A DNA stretch of 64,000 nt from Citrobacter arsenatis (GTDB taxonomy: Bacteria; Pseudomonadota; Gammaproteobacteria; Enterobacterales; Enterobacteriaceae), in contig NZ_CP037864.1 in the NCBI RefSeq assembly GCF_004353845.1, positions 3,410,001 through 3,474,000 of the forward strand, read 5' to 3'. Shown here piece after piece: positions 1 to 8,856 of this stretch. Numbering within the stretch: the stretch's first letter is position 1; every line of letters begins with the position of its first letter. The position numbers and the translations under genes were made by a program. A model generated the notes under the pieces. It worked only from the letters and a program-made list of their open reading frames with translations. It was not told the origin of the DNA and searched no databases.

Positions 1-27
1 CCGATTATTCTGGCGGTGGTCGGTTAA
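1..27 (+). CDS. yohK: YohK (CidB/LrgB family) C-terminus, partial
   Basis: The first eight codons read PIILAVVG and then stop. This matches the end of E. coli YohK, which finishes PIILAVMG as I remember it. YohK is an inner-membrane protein of the CidB/LrgB family and is the usual neighbour upstream of cdd. Only the last residues lie in the window, so nothing more can be judged. Confidence 0.75.
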   Translation, partial: PIILAVVG

Positions 28-50
28 CCGTCTCTTTTTGGCGATTTATT

Positions 51-150
51 TGCGATGCGTTGCACATTTTTCATTTAAGTTTCATAAGTTGCATACACAA
101 TGAGATTTGGATCACATATAAAGCCGTAACAGGCCCGTAAACTACGATTC
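51..150 (+). promoter_or_regulatory. cdd promoter with two CRP sites and CytR-type half sites
   Basis: TGAGATTTGGATCACA at 101-116 is a good CRP site. A second, weaker one, TGCGATGCGTTGCACA, lies at 51-66, 50 bp upstream. Between and over them are GTTGCA-type octamer halves (near 59 and 89) like those bound by CytR. TAAACT at 138-143 fits a -10 box and puts the start near 150, with the proximal CRP centre at about -41.5 and the distal one at about -91.5. This is the known CRP/CytR layout of E. coli cdd. The transcription start is inferred. Confidence 0.75.
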
Positions 151-175
151 CATTACATTGTTATGAGGCATCGCC

Positions 176-1060
176 ATGCATCCACGTTTTCAAACTGCTT
201 TTGCCCAACTCGCGGATAACTTGCAATCAGCCCTGGCCCCTGTTCTGGCGGATGTGCATTTCCCCGCCATGCTGACCGCTGAGCAGGTCTCTTTGCTGAA
301 ACGCGAATCGGGACTGGACGAAGACGCGCTGGCATTCGCTCTGCTGCCGCTGGCTGCGGCCTGCGCGCGTACTCCGCTTTCCAATTTCAACGTGGGGGCA
401 ATTTCTCGCGGCATCAGCGGCAGCTGGTACTTCGGTGGCAACATGGAGTTCCTGGGCGCGACCATGCAGCAAACCGTTCATGCCGAGCAAAGCGCCATCA
501 GCCACGCCTGGCTGCGCGGTGAAAAAGGACTCGCCGCCATCACCGTCAACTACACGCCATGCGGCCACTGTCGCCAGTTTATGAACGAACTAAACAGCGG
601 GCTGGACTTACGTATTCATCTGCCGGGACGTGCGCCACACGCGCTGCGCGATTATCTGCCTGACGCCTTCGGACCGAAGGATCTGGAGATCAAAACGCTG
701 CTGATGGACGATCAGGATCACGGCTTTGCACTGCAAGGCGATGCGTTGACCCAGGCGGCAATCACCGCCGCCAACAGATGTCATATGCCGTACAGCAAAT
801 CCCCAAGCGGCGTTGCGCTGGAATGCAAAGATGGTCGAATTTTTAGCGGTAGCTACGCTGAGAATGCCGCCTTCAACCCGACCCTGCCGCCGCTGCAAGG
901 CGCGTTAAACCTGTTGAATTTGAACGGTTATGACTACCCGGATATCCAACGCGCGGTGCTGGCTGAAAAAGCCGATGCGCCGTTGATTCAGTGGGATGCG
1001 ACCTCTGCCACCCTGAAAGCGCTGGGCTGCAATAATATTGAGCGCGTTCTGCTGGGTTAA
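176..1060 (+). CDS. cdd: Cytidine deaminase
   Basis: Cdd hydrolyses cytidine and deoxycytidine to uridine and deoxyuridine in cytoplasmic pyrimidine salvage. The protein is 294 aa, the E. coli length. The zinc site is intact: H102-A-E104 (HAEQ) supplies a ligand and the catalytic Glu, and C129 and C132 lie in PCGHC. The second half is the degenerate, non-catalytic deaminase repeat typical of the dimeric enterobacterial enzyme. The ATG follows a GAGG Shine-Dalgarno at 165-168. CRP and CytR sites lie upstream. The product fits the other pyrimidine genes in the window (preTA, psuKGT). Confidence 0.97.
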   Translation: MHPRFQTAFAQLADNLQSALAPVLADVHFPAMLTAEQVSLLKRESGLDEDALAFALLPLAAACARTPLSNFNVGAISRGISGSWYFGGNMEFLGATMQQTVHAEQSAISHAWLRGEKGLAAITVNYTPCGHCRQFMNELNSGLDLRIHLPGRAPHALRDYLPDAFGPKDLEIKTLLMDDQDHGFALQGDALTQAAITAANRCHMPYSKSPSGVALECKDGRIFSGSYAENAAFNPTLPPLQGALNLLNLNGYDYPDIQRAVLAEKADAPLIQWDATSATLKALGCNNIERVLLG

Positions 1061-1081
1061 TCGTCTCAATAACGCCAGTTC

Positions 1082-1120
1082 GTAGGCCGGATGAGGTGTT
1101 TACACCGCTATCCGGCAATA
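1082..1120. repeat. REP-like palindrome downstream of cdd
   Basis: GTAGGCCGGATGAG and CTATCCGGCAATAC form an imperfect stem with the GCCGGAT/ATCCGGC signature of enterobacterial REP (PU) units. It lies just after the cdd stop, where such units usually protect the mRNA 3' end. Confidence 0.75.
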
Positions 1121-1224
1121 CGCAGAAATGCCTAAAATCCCCTCAATCAGATTGCTGTTTCTTGCGCTACGTCTTCCGGTACAGTAGCCTGATTGAAATT
1201 CCATCCAAATAACGAGTTTTCTGC

Positions 1225-1944
1225 ATGTTAAAGCGCGTTTTTTACAGCCTGTTAGTCCTGCTAGGCTTGCTGCTTTTGACTGTGCTTGGACTCGACCGGT
1301 GGATGAGCTGGAAGACGGCTCCCTACATCTACGACGAACTGCAGGATTTACCCTACCGCCAGGTGGGTGTGGTTCTGGGCACAGCAAAGTATTACCGCAC
1401 CGGCGTCATCAATCAGTATTACCGCTACCGCATTCAGGGCGCATTGAACGCCTATAACAGCGGGAAGGTAAACTATCTGCTGTTAAGCGGCGACAACGCA
1501 CAGCAAAGCTACAACGAACCCATGACGATGCGTAAGGATCTGATTGCCGCAGGCGTCGATCCCGCTGACATCGTGCTTGATTACGCTGGGTTCCGGACGC
1601 TCGACTCTATCGTGCGTACTCGCAAGGTATTCGATACCAACGATTTCATCATTATTACCCAGCGATTCCACTGTGAGCGTGCCTTGTTTATTGCGCTGCA
1701 TATGGGCATCCAGGCCCAGTGCTACGCCGTACCTTCGCCAAAAGATATGCTCACCGTGCGGGTACGTGAATTTGGCGCCCGTTTTGGCGCACTCGCCGAT
1801 CTCTACATTTTTAAACGTGAACCCCGCTTTTTAGGCCCACTGGTGCCCATCCCTACCATGCATCAGGTACCGGACGACGCACAGGGATATCCAGCGGTTA
1901 CGCCTGAACAACTGCTCGAATTACAAAAGAAACAAGGAAAATAA
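1225..1944 (+). CDS. sanA: SanA, envelope barrier protein (DUF218)
   Basis: The protein is 239 aa, as in E. coli, with one N-terminal hydrophobic segment (about residues 5-23) that anchors it in the inner membrane. A periplasmic DUF218 domain follows, including the VVLGTAKYY, LLLSGDN and ITQRFHCERA signatures of the family. In E. coli and Salmonella, sanA affects envelope exclusion of vancomycin, especially at high temperature; the biochemical activity is not established. It is followed 2 bp later by yeiS, so the two are probably co-transcribed. Confidence 0.93.
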   Translation: MLKRVFYSLLVLLGLLLLTVLGLDRWMSWKTAPYIYDELQDLPYRQVGVVLGTAKYYRTGVINQYYRYRIQGALNAYNSGKVNYLLLSGDNAQQSYNEPMTMRKDLIAAGVDPADIVLDYAGFRTLDSIVRTRKVFDTNDFIIITQRFHCERALFIALHMGIQAQCYAVPSPKDMLTVRVREFGARFGALADLYIFKREPRFLGPLVPIPTMHQVPDDAQGYPAVTPEQLLELQKKQGK

Positions 1945-1946
1945 GC

Positions 1947-2186
1947 ATGGATGTACAAACCCTTTTCGTCGTATTGGCCTTTCTGCTCATTCCCGTGTTC
2001 TGTTTTCGCGAAGCCTGGAAAGGCTGGCGCTCCGGGGCCGTAGATAAAATTAAGAAGAACGCACGCGAACCGGTTTATGCTTATCGCAATCAAGAACCTC
2101 TGCAATTTTGGTCTTATGTATTAGTTTATGCCGGATGCGGATGTTTATCCTTCGGTATGGTTATTTACTTAGTTTTTTATCGATAA
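1947..2186 (+). CDS. yeiS: YeiS, small inner-membrane protein
   Basis: A 79-aa protein of the DUF2542 family and the same length as E. coli YeiS. It has two hydrophobic segments (about residues 5-22 and 53-75) separated by a basic, cytoplasm-like stretch with KIKKNAREP. It starts 2 bp after the sanA stop, behind an AAGGAAA Shine-Dalgarno inside the end of sanA, which suggests translational coupling. Function is unknown. Confidence 0.9.
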   Translation: MDVQTLFVVLAFLLIPVFCFREAWKGWRSGAVDKIKKNAREPVYAYRNQEPLQFWSYVLVYAGCGCLSFGMVIYLVFYR

Positions 2187-2300
2187 TGATATTGCCTTTG
2201 TATTAGCAATTGAGAATAGATAATCTTTTGATAATAGTTACCATTTCAATATAAGGGATTAATGCTGCCTGCCAGCATTTCCCTCAAACTATCTTCTATT

Positions 2301-2316
2301 TGTGAATCCTTTCACA
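2301..2316. promoter_or_regulatory. CRP site upstream of preT
   Basis: TGTGAATCCTTTCACA matches the full TGTGA-N6-TCACA consensus in both halves. It is centred about 111 bp before the preT ATG, in a 233-bp AT-rich gap. TATATT at 2365-2370 could be the -10 box, which would make this a class I arrangement. The site is seen directly; its use at preT is inferred. Confidence 0.65.
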
Positions 2317-2419
2317 GAATACTCTTCCTGCAGTGCTTAGCCTTAAGAATAGCCTTTCACATTTTATATTTTGTTATTAACGGTTTGCCTTAATTAACTC
2401 AAGCATTAAGGAAGAAAAT

Positions 2420-3661
2420 ATGCCACAACAAAATTATCTGGATGAGGTCACGCCTGCTTTTACTCCATTATTAGCAATAAAAGAGGCTTCCCGCTGTTTA
2501 TTATGTCACGATGCCCCCTGTAGTCAGGATTGCCCGGCGCAAACCGACCCGGGGAAATTTATTCGTTCTATTTATTTCCGCAATTTTAAAGGCGCTGCCG
2601 AAACTATCCGCGAAAATAATGCGCTCGGTGCGGTGTGTGCCCGGGTTTGCCCGACCGAAAAATTATGCCAGCGCGGGTGTACGCGTTCAGGTATTGATAA
2701 ACCTATCGATATTGCACGCCTGCAGCGCTTTATTACCGATTTTGAACAGCAGACCGCAATGAAAATCTATCAGCCCGCAACAAAAACGCTGGGCAAGGTC
2801 GCCGTCATCGGCGCGGGTCCGGCAGGGTTACAGGCTAGCGTAACGCTGAGTAATCTTGGCTATGACGTAACAATCTTCGAAAAACAGGCCCAGCCAGGCG
2901 GCTGGTTGCGCTATGGCATTCCAGAGTTTCGTCTACCTCATTCGGTTTTGGATCATGAAATTGCCCGTATCGTTGAAATGGGCGTAACTATCAACTGCAA
3001 TTGTGAAGTCGGCAATACCCTTTCCGTTGAGCAACTTAAAACAGAATATCGCGCCGTACTGGTTACCGTGGGCATGTCTTACGGTTCAACGCTACCTCTG
3101 TTCGAGAAGGCGAATCACGTAGAAATCGCCGTCGATTTTCTGCAACGGACCCGGCAAGCCAGCGGCGGTATTACCGTCGCGCAAAGCGCATTAATCATCG
3201 GCGGCGGCGACGTGGCGATGGATGTCGCCAGTACATTGAAGCTGCTGGGCTGTCCGTCAGTCACCTGTGTCGCACGTGAAGAACTGGCCGACTTCCCGGC
3301 CAGCGACAAGGAATTCACCAGCGCTCAGGCATTAGGGGTATCGATTATTGACGGTTTCACGCCCGTGGCGGTTAATGGAAATCGAGTCACCTTTAAGCAC
3401 GTACGCCTGCCAGGCGAACTCACGTTAGAAGCCGAACATATTATTCTCGCCGTCGGCCAACATGCTCAGCTTGATAATTTCGCCGCGTTAAAGCCACAGC
3501 GCAATCTTATTGATACGCAAAACTACCAAACCGCCGATCCGGTCCTGTTTGCTGCGGGCGATATTGTTGAAGGCGATAAAACAGTGGTTTACGCCGTGAA
3601 AACCGGTAAAGAGGCTGCTCAGGCTATTCATCACTATTTAGAGGGAGCTTGCTCATGTTAA
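2420..3661 (+). CDS. preT: NAD-dependent dihydropyrimidine dehydrogenase, PreT subunit
   Basis: PreT is the electron-transfer subunit of the cytoplasmic PreTA enzyme, which reduces uracil and thymine with NADH. The 413-aa protein resembles the GltD-like N-terminal part of mammalian DPD. Eight cysteines in two groups (26, 29, 34, 38 and 73, 77, 83, 87) can hold Fe-S clusters. An FAD-binding GAGPAG lies at 131-136, and a second nucleotide-binding motif, IIGGGDVAMD, lies near 265. It overlaps preA by 7 bp, so the two are one operon. A consensus CRP site lies upstream. Confidence 0.95.
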   Translation: MPQQNYLDEVTPAFTPLLAIKEASRCLLCHDAPCSQDCPAQTDPGKFIRSIYFRNFKGAAETIRENNALGAVCARVCPTEKLCQRGCTRSGIDKPIDIARLQRFITDFEQQTAMKIYQPATKTLGKVAVIGAGPAGLQASVTLSNLGYDVTIFEKQAQPGGWLRYGIPEFRLPHSVLDHEIARIVEMGVTINCNCEVGNTLSVEQLKTEYRAVLVTVGMSYGSTLPLFEKANHVEIAVDFLQRTRQASGGITVAQSALIIGGGDVAMDVASTLKLLGCPSVTCVAREELADFPASDKEFTSAQALGVSIIDGFTPVAVNGNRVTFKHVRLPGELTLEAEHIILAVGQHAQLDNFAALKPQRNLIDTQNYQTADPVLFAAGDIVEGDKTVVYAVKTGKEAAQAIHHYLEGACSC

Positions 3662-4890
3662 CGAAAGATCTTTCTATTACCTTTTGCGGCGTCAAATTTC
3701 CCAACCCGTTCTGCCTCTCCTCCTCCCCGGTGGGCAACTGCTATGAAATGTGCGCCAAAGCCTATGATAGCGGTTGGGGCGGTATTGTTTTTAAAACGAT
3801 CGGTTTCTTTATTGCAAATGAGGTCTCCCCACGCTTTGACCATCTCACCAAAGAAGATACCGGCTTTATTGGCTTCAAAAACATGGAGCAAATTGCCGAG
3901 CATCCGCTGGAGGAGAATCTGGCCGCAATTCGGCGACTGAAACAGGACTACCCGGACAAGGTCCTGATTGCGTCGATCATGGGAGAAAATGAGCAGCAAT
4001 GGCAAGAGCTGGCCCGCCTGGTTGAAGAAGCGGGCGCAGACATGATCGAGTGTAATTTCTCGTGCCCGCAAATGACCTCACATGCCATGGGCAGTGATGT
4101 GGGGCAAAGTCCTGAGCTGGTCGAAAAGTATTGTCGGGCGGTCAAACGCGGCTCGTCCCTGCCAATGCTGGCTAAAATGACGCCAAATATTGGTGATATG
4201 TGTGAGGTAGCGCTAGCGGCAAAACACGGAGGTGCCGACGGTATCGCCACCATCAATACGGTTAAATCCATCACCAATATCGACCTGAACAGGAAAATCG
4301 GGATGCCGGTCGTCAACGGTAAATCCAGCATTTCTGGCTACTCCGGCAAGGCCGTTAAACCTATCGCCCTGCGTTTTATCCAACAACTGCGCATGCACCC
4401 GGAACTGCGCGATTTTCCAATTAGCGGCATCGGGGGAATAGAGACCTGGGAAGATGCTGCCGAGTTTTTACTCTTAGGCGCGGCTACGCTGCAGGTGACT
4501 ACCGGGATCATGCAGTATGGTTATCGAATTGTGGAGGACATGACCAGCGGGCTGTCACATTACCTCGCCGATCAAGGGTTTGACTCACTGGAGGAGATGG
4601 TAGGTCTGGCCAATGCCAATATCATCCCCGCCGAGGAGCTTGATCGTAGCTACATCGTCTATCCGAACATCCATCTTGATAAATGCGTTGGCTGTGGTCG
4701 TTGCTATATCTCCTGTTATGACGGTGGGCATCAGGCGATGGAATGGAATGAGCAAACCCGCACGCCGCACTGCAACACGGAAAAGTGTGTAGGATGTTTA
4801 TTGTGTGGCCACGTTTGCCCGGTAGCCTGTATTGATTTAGGTGAAGTGAAGTTTAAACCCGGTGAGAAAGAACATGCGCTAACGTTGTAA
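3655..4890 (+). CDS. preA: NAD-dependent dihydropyrimidine dehydrogenase, PreA subunit
   Basis: PreA is the catalytic, FMN-binding subunit of the uracil/thymine dehydrogenase. The protein is 411 aa, as in E. coli. The dihydroorotate-dehydrogenase-like barrel carries NFSCPQM with the expected active-site Cys. The C-terminus has two 4Fe-4S motifs, CVGCGRCYISC and CVGCLLCGHVCPVAC. I start at the ATG at 3655 behind GAGGGA; a TTG two codons earlier would give two extra residues. It overlaps the end of preT and is followed by a strong hairpin. Confidence 0.95.
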   Translation: MLTKDLSITFCGVKFPNPFCLSSSPVGNCYEMCAKAYDSGWGGIVFKTIGFFIANEVSPRFDHLTKEDTGFIGFKNMEQIAEHPLEENLAAIRRLKQDYPDKVLIASIMGENEQQWQELARLVEEAGADMIECNFSCPQMTSHAMGSDVGQSPELVEKYCRAVKRGSSLPMLAKMTPNIGDMCEVALAAKHGGADGIATINTVKSITNIDLNRKIGMPVVNGKSSISGYSGKAVKPIALRFIQQLRMHPELRDFPISGIGGIETWEDAAEFLLLGAATLQVTTGIMQYGYRIVEDMTSGLSHYLADQGFDSLEEMVGLANANIIPAEELDRSYIVYPNIHLDKCVGCGRCYISCYDGGHQAMEWNEQTRTPHCNTEKCVGCLLCGHVCPVACIDLGEVKFKPGEKEHALTL

Positions 4891-4898
4891 TGCTGCCG

Positions 4899-4936
4899 AA
4901 AAAGCCCGGTACAGGTTGCACTGTGCCGGGCTTTTG
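4899..4936. terminator. Bidirectional terminator between preA and mglC
   Basis: A 14-bp stem with one G-T pair (4901-4914 with 4921-4934) around a 6-nt loop, with A-rich and T-rich flanks on both sides. It sits between the convergent preTA and mgl operons and can end both. Confidence 0.85.
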
Positions 4937-4946
4937 CATTGTACGA

Positions 4947-5957
4947 TTACTTCTTACGCGCGTACTTCAGTGAGTCCAGCGCTACCGCGAAGATGATGAT
5001 GCCGCCCTTGATAATGTACTGCCAGTATGGGTTGACGCCGATGTAGGTCAGACCGTAGTTGATGACGGTGAAGATAATCACACCGGTCACCACGCCAAAC
5101 ACGGTCCCTACCCCGCCGCTGAACGACACGCCGCCAACCACGCACGCCGCAATCGCATCCAGTTCATACATAAAGCCGAGGTTGTTGGTCGCCGAGCCGA
5201 TGCGTCCGGCTTCGAGCAAACCACCGAAGGCATAGAACACGCCAGACAAGGCATAGATAATCAGCAGGTTCAGCGCAACGTTTACCCCGGACACCTTCGC
5301 TGCTTCCGGGTTTCCGCCGATGGCGAAAATATTTTTACCGAAGCGAGTCTTGTTCCACAGCACCCACACAAAGGCTACGGCAATCAGCGCGTAGAAGGTG
5401 ATGTAGGAGAGTCGGAAACTGCCTAGCGCAATAAAGCCCTGCGCAAAGGTTGAGAATCCGCTGTCAAAGCCAGAAATTGGCGATGCGCCGACGAAGTCGT
5501 AGTACAGGGAGTTAATCCCGTAAACGATAATCATCGTACCCAGGGTGGTAATAAACGGCGTCACGTTCAGATAAGCGATGATAATGCCGTTCACCAGGCC
5601 GATAATGGCACCAATCACGCAGACGATCAGCACCACTACGATGATTGGCATCGTCGCCATCTCCGGGAACACCTTGTTGGCGTTGTCCATCGATTGTAGC
5701 AACGTTGCCGCCACGACCGCCGCCAGGCCGACCTGACGCCCGGCAGACAGGTCGGTACCTTGGGTAACAATCAGTCCAGCCACACCCAATGCGATAATAA
5801 TACGCACCGAGGATTGCGTCAGAATATTACTCAGGTTCAGCAAGCTTAAGAAAGTGGGATCCTGGAAAATAATAATTGCCAGCAATACCAAAAGAACAAC
5901 GTAAATTCCGCCTTCTTTCAGGTAAGTAAGAAAACTTTTCTTATTTAACGCACTCAT
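4947..5957 (-). CDS. mglC: Galactose/methyl-galactoside ABC transporter permease MglC
   Basis: The inner-membrane permease of the high-affinity galactose and methyl-galactoside importer. The 336-aa protein is nearly all hydrophobic helices and belongs to the branched-chain/ribose-type permease family (RbsC-like), with the conserved TQGTDLSAGRQVG and VVGGVSFSGGVG stretches. It is the last gene of mglBAC, 15 bp after mglA, with GAGG as ribosome binding site. A bidirectional terminator follows. Confidence 0.96.
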   Translation of the reverse strand: MSALNKKSFLTYLKEGGIYVVLLVLLAIIIFQDPTFLSLLNLSNILTQSSVRIIIALGVAGLIVTQGTDLSAGRQVGLAAVVAATLLQSMDNANKVFPEMATMPIIVVVLIVCVIGAIIGLVNGIIIAYLNVTPFITTLGTMIIVYGINSLYYDFVGASPISGFDSGFSTFAQGFIALGSFRLSYITFYALIAVAFVWVLWNKTRFGKNIFAIGGNPEAAKVSGVNVALNLLIIYALSGVFYAFGGLLEAGRIGSATNNLGFMYELDAIAACVVGGVSFSGGVGTVFGVVTGVIIFTVINYGLTYIGVNPYWQYIIKGGIIIFAVALDSLKYARKK

Positions 5958-5972
5958 GAGGAGCCCCTAATC

Positions 5973-7493
5973 TTAAAGGTGCAAAGACGCAAGACGGAGG
6001 ATTTCGTTTTGCGTTGTCGTTTTAGTGTCAACAATTCCGGCAACGAGACCATTGCTCATCACCAGAATACGATCGGTAATACCCAGCAACTCCGGCATTT
6101 CAGAGGAAATAATAATAATTCCCTTATCCTTTTTCGCGAGTTCGGCAATCAGCTGATAAATTTCAAATTTCGCACCGACATCAATACCACGCGTAGGTTC
6201 ATCCAGCATCAGAATTTCTGGCTGCGTTAATAACCAGCGACCAATAACCACCTTTTGCTGATTACCACCGGACAGTGAACCGATTTGTGTACGATGGCCC
6301 GGTGTTTTCACCCTCATTGAATCAATTACCCACTGGGTATCGCTCTTCATGCGGGAATTATCCAGCAGGCCGACTTTATTTTTATAGTTTTGGATATTGG
6401 AGATTAACGAGTTAAAACCAATGTCCAGATAGGCATAAATCCCGGTTGAGCGGCGTTCTTCCGTGACCAGCGCAAAGCCATGGTTGATAGCTTCATTGGC
6501 GCTGTGGTTATTAATTTTTTTGCCGTGTAGCGTAATCGTACCCGATGATTTCTCACGAATACCAAAAAGCGTTTCAACAATATCAGTACGTTTTGCGCCT
6601 ACCAGACCGGCAATCCCAAGAATTTCCCCTTTGTGTAAATCAAACGAGATATCACGAATCGACGGTTGACGCAGCGAGGTCAGGTTACGCACTTGCAGAA
6701 TGACTTCACCGGGTTTGTTTTCTTTATCAGGAAAACGTTGGTTCAGTGAACGTCCGACCATCATGGCGATGATTTTATCCATATCCAGCCCTTCCAGCGG
6801 CTGGGTCGCAATCCATTGACCATCGCGCAGTACGGTTATTTCATCACACAGCTGGAAGATCTCTTCCATTTTGTGCGAAATATAAACAATACCGCATCCA
6901 CGCTCTTTCAGCTTACGGATGATGGTGAACAGATGATTAACTTCTTTCTCAGTTAACGATGAAGTTGGCTCATCCATAATGACAATTTTGGCATCATAAG
7001 AGAACGCTTTGGCAATTTCTATCATCTGCATTTGCGAAACGGATAAAGTGCCGACACGCGCACGCGGATCGATATCAATATCCAGCTCATCAAATATCGC
7101 TTTGGTATCGCGGTACATTTTTTCCTGATCGACAAACATGCCTTTGGTGGGATAGCGTCCCAGCCACATGTTATCCATCACAGAACGTTGTAATACCAGG
7201 TTTAATTCCTGGTGTACCATCGAAATACCATTCTCAAGCGCCTCTTTAGCAGAATGAAAATCGATTTCTTTACCCTGAAATAAAATACTACCGGAATCTT
7301 TTTGATAGATGCCGAAAAGACATTTCAATAATGTGGATTTGCCCGCACCATTCTCCCCCATTAAGGCGTGAATAGAATGAGGGCGGACTTTTAAATTGAC
7401 ATTATCAAGCGCCTTAACGCCGGGGAAGGACTTGTTGATGCCGGTCATTTCCAACAAGTATTCGCCTGACGACTGAGTATGTGTGCTGACCAT
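5973..7493 (-). CDS. mglA: Galactose/methyl-galactoside ABC transporter ATPase MglA
   Basis: A 506-aa double ATPase that powers MglBAC. The N-terminal cassette has a full Walker A (GENGAGKST), a Walker B (IVIMDEPTSSL) and a modified signature (LSVSQMQM). In the C-terminal cassette the Walker A is degenerate (GLVGAKRTD) while its signature LSGGNQQK and Walker B are intact. That asymmetry is normal for the sugar-type MglA/RbsA family and is not damage. The gene lies between mglB and mglC. A 9-bp hairpin in the mglB-mglA gap probably lowers its expression relative to mglB. Confidence 0.96.
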   Translation of the reverse strand: MVSTHTQSSGEYLLEMTGINKSFPGVKALDNVNLKVRPHSIHALMGENGAGKSTLLKCLFGIYQKDSGSILFQGKEIDFHSAKEALENGISMVHQELNLVLQRSVMDNMWLGRYPTKGMFVDQEKMYRDTKAIFDELDIDIDPRARVGTLSVSQMQMIEIAKAFSYDAKIVIMDEPTSSLTEKEVNHLFTIIRKLKERGCGIVYISHKMEEIFQLCDEITVLRDGQWIATQPLEGLDMDKIIAMMVGRSLNQRFPDKENKPGEVILQVRNLTSLRQPSIRDISFDLHKGEILGIAGLVGAKRTDIVETLFGIREKSSGTITLHGKKINNHSANEAINHGFALVTEERRSTGIYAYLDIGFNSLISNIQNYKNKVGLLDNSRMKSDTQWVIDSMRVKTPGHRTQIGSLSGGNQQKVVIGRWLLTQPEILMLDEPTRGIDVGAKFEIYQLIAELAKKDKGIIIISSEMPELLGITDRILVMSNGLVAGIVDTKTTTQNEILRLASLHL

Positions 7494-7530
7494 AATTATA
7501 CCTTGTTGGCCTTGCAGAATGCGTTATTAA

Positions 7531-7551
7531 GGGCGCAATGAAATTGCGCCC
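7531..7551 (-). promoter_or_regulatory. Intercistronic hairpin between mglB and mglA
   Basis: GGGCGCAAT and ATTGCGCCC form a perfect 9-bp stem with a GAA loop, 13 bp after the mglB stop and 37 bp before mglA. There is no T-run. Such stems protect the upstream mRNA or thin out transcription, giving an excess of the periplasmic binding protein; that role is inferred. Confidence 0.7.
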
Positions 7552-7564
7552 ACATACGGAGTAT

Positions 7565-8563
7565 TTATTTGTTGGTAAACTCTGACAGATTATCTTTATC
7601 GACACCTACGTACGGAACGCGAACAATCTTGTTCTCAATTTTCCAGTTAGTGCCATCTGCCGCACCTTTGCCATCAGCCAGGTTTTTCGCCAGATCGAAG
7701 GTGGCTTTTGCCTGATTATTGGCATCGTTCAGCACGGTACCGGCCATTGCGCCAGATTTCACCAGCGCCAGCGCTTCAGGCAGCGCATCCACACCAAATA
7801 CCGGTACGCTGGTTTTGTTGTGCGCTTTCAGCGCTTCAACTGCGCCCATTGCCATCGCATCGTTGTTGGCGATAACGACTTCGATTTTGTTCGCGTTCGG
7901 ACCGGACATCCATGCATCCATCTTATCTTTCGCCTGAGCGGTATCCCACATTGCAGTATCTAACTGCAGTTGCTCAGTTTTAATGCCTTTGTCGTTCAGC
8001 TCTTTAATCACGTAAGTGGTACGTGCTTCAGCATCCGGGTGCCCCGGTTCGCCTTTCAGCAGAACAAACTGAATTTTGCCGTCTTTGTTCAGGTCCCAGT
8101 TCGGGTTTGCGGCCCAGTGTTTGGCGATCAAATCACCCTGAATAATCCCGGACTCTTTAGAGTCAGTACCGACGTAATACGCTTTGTCATAGCTGTCCAG
8201 CGCCTTACGAGAAGGTTCTTTATTGAAGAACACGATCGGTACGTTCTGTCCGCGTGCTTTTTCAATGACCGTGCCTGCTGCTGCTGGGTCAACCAGGTTA
8301 ATAGCCAGTGCTTTAACGCCTTTTGCCAGCAGCACGTCGATCTGATCGTTTTGTTTGGACTGGTCGTTCTGCGAGTCATTCATCAGCAACTGTACATCTG
8401 GCGCCGCTTTGGCATCTTTTTCGATAGCCTTACGTACTACAGACATAAAGTTATCGTCATACTTATAGATAGTTACACCAATGCGGGTATCAGCAGCGTG
8501 CGCAGCCGCGCCGAATAACATGCTTGCCATTACAGCAGACAGGGTCAACACCTTCTTATTCAT
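7565..8563 (-). CDS. mglB: D-galactose/D-glucose-binding periplasmic protein MglB
   Basis: The periplasmic binding protein that delivers galactose and glucose to MglAC and to the Trg chemoreceptor. It has 332 aa, as in E. coli, with a Sec signal peptide ending AAHA before ADTRIG. The DLNKDGKIQ loop of the mature protein is the known calcium-binding loop. Conserved sugar-site stretches include NDAMAMGAVEAL and FGVDALPEAL. It is first in mglBAC. A class II CRP promoter and a GalS/GalR operator lie in the 293-bp gap before galS. Confidence 0.96.
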   Translation of the reverse strand: MNKKVLTLSAVMASMLFGAAAHAADTRIGVTIYKYDDNFMSVVRKAIEKDAKAAPDVQLLMNDSQNDQSKQNDQIDVLLAKGVKALAINLVDPAAAGTVIEKARGQNVPIVFFNKEPSRKALDSYDKAYYVGTDSKESGIIQGDLIAKHWAANPNWDLNKDGKIQFVLLKGEPGHPDAEARTTYVIKELNDKGIKTEQLQLDTAMWDTAQAKDKMDAWMSGPNANKIEVVIANNDAMAMGAVEALKAHNKTSVPVFGVDALPEALALVKSGAMAGTVLNDANNQAKATFDLAKNLADGKGAADGTNWKIENKIVRVPYVGVDKDNLSEFTNK

Positions 8564-8779
8564 GGTATCTCCGGTTTTATTATGCAGGGTAGTACTTGAG
8601 ATAAATGCTCGGCAGGCAGAACGTTACTGAAGTGTTACTGAACGCCGAAGCTCACTTTTAAAAAATATTTCTTCCGTGTCTGGCAACGCTCCAAAAACAG
8701 GCTTTAATTTTCGTTTAAGGCACCTATACCTCGGTGAAAGTGATTATTCACCGTTACATAGTAGTTACAGCGCAACAAA

Positions 8780-8847
8780 CAGTGTCATCATAGCTATCGC
8801 ATTGTTAATATACTGTGAATTTACTCACATATTGAAAGCGGTTACAT
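8780..8847 (-). promoter_or_regulatory. mglBAC promoter with CRP site and GalS/GalR operator
   Basis: On the minus strand, TATGAT (8792-8787) is a near-consensus -10 box. The perfect CRP site TGTGA-N6-TCACA at 8814-8829 is centred 41.5 bp upstream of a start near 8780. Just beyond it, 8832-8847 (TTGAAAGCGGTTACAT) matches the gal operator GTGTAANCGNTTACAC at 11 of 14 fixed positions. This is the known mgl layout: CRP activation and GalS/GalR repression. Confidence 0.85.
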
Positions 8848-8856
8848 CGCGCAACG

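Noticed and set aside
6463..6669. Plus-strand frames across mglA and mglB (for example 6463-6669, 7970-8518)
   Set aside because: Antisense to well-supported mgl genes, with no independent signals.
5973..7493. Damaged second Walker A in MglA as a sign of inactivation
   Set aside because: The GLVGAKRTD form is normal in the sugar-type double ATPases, where one site is degenerate.
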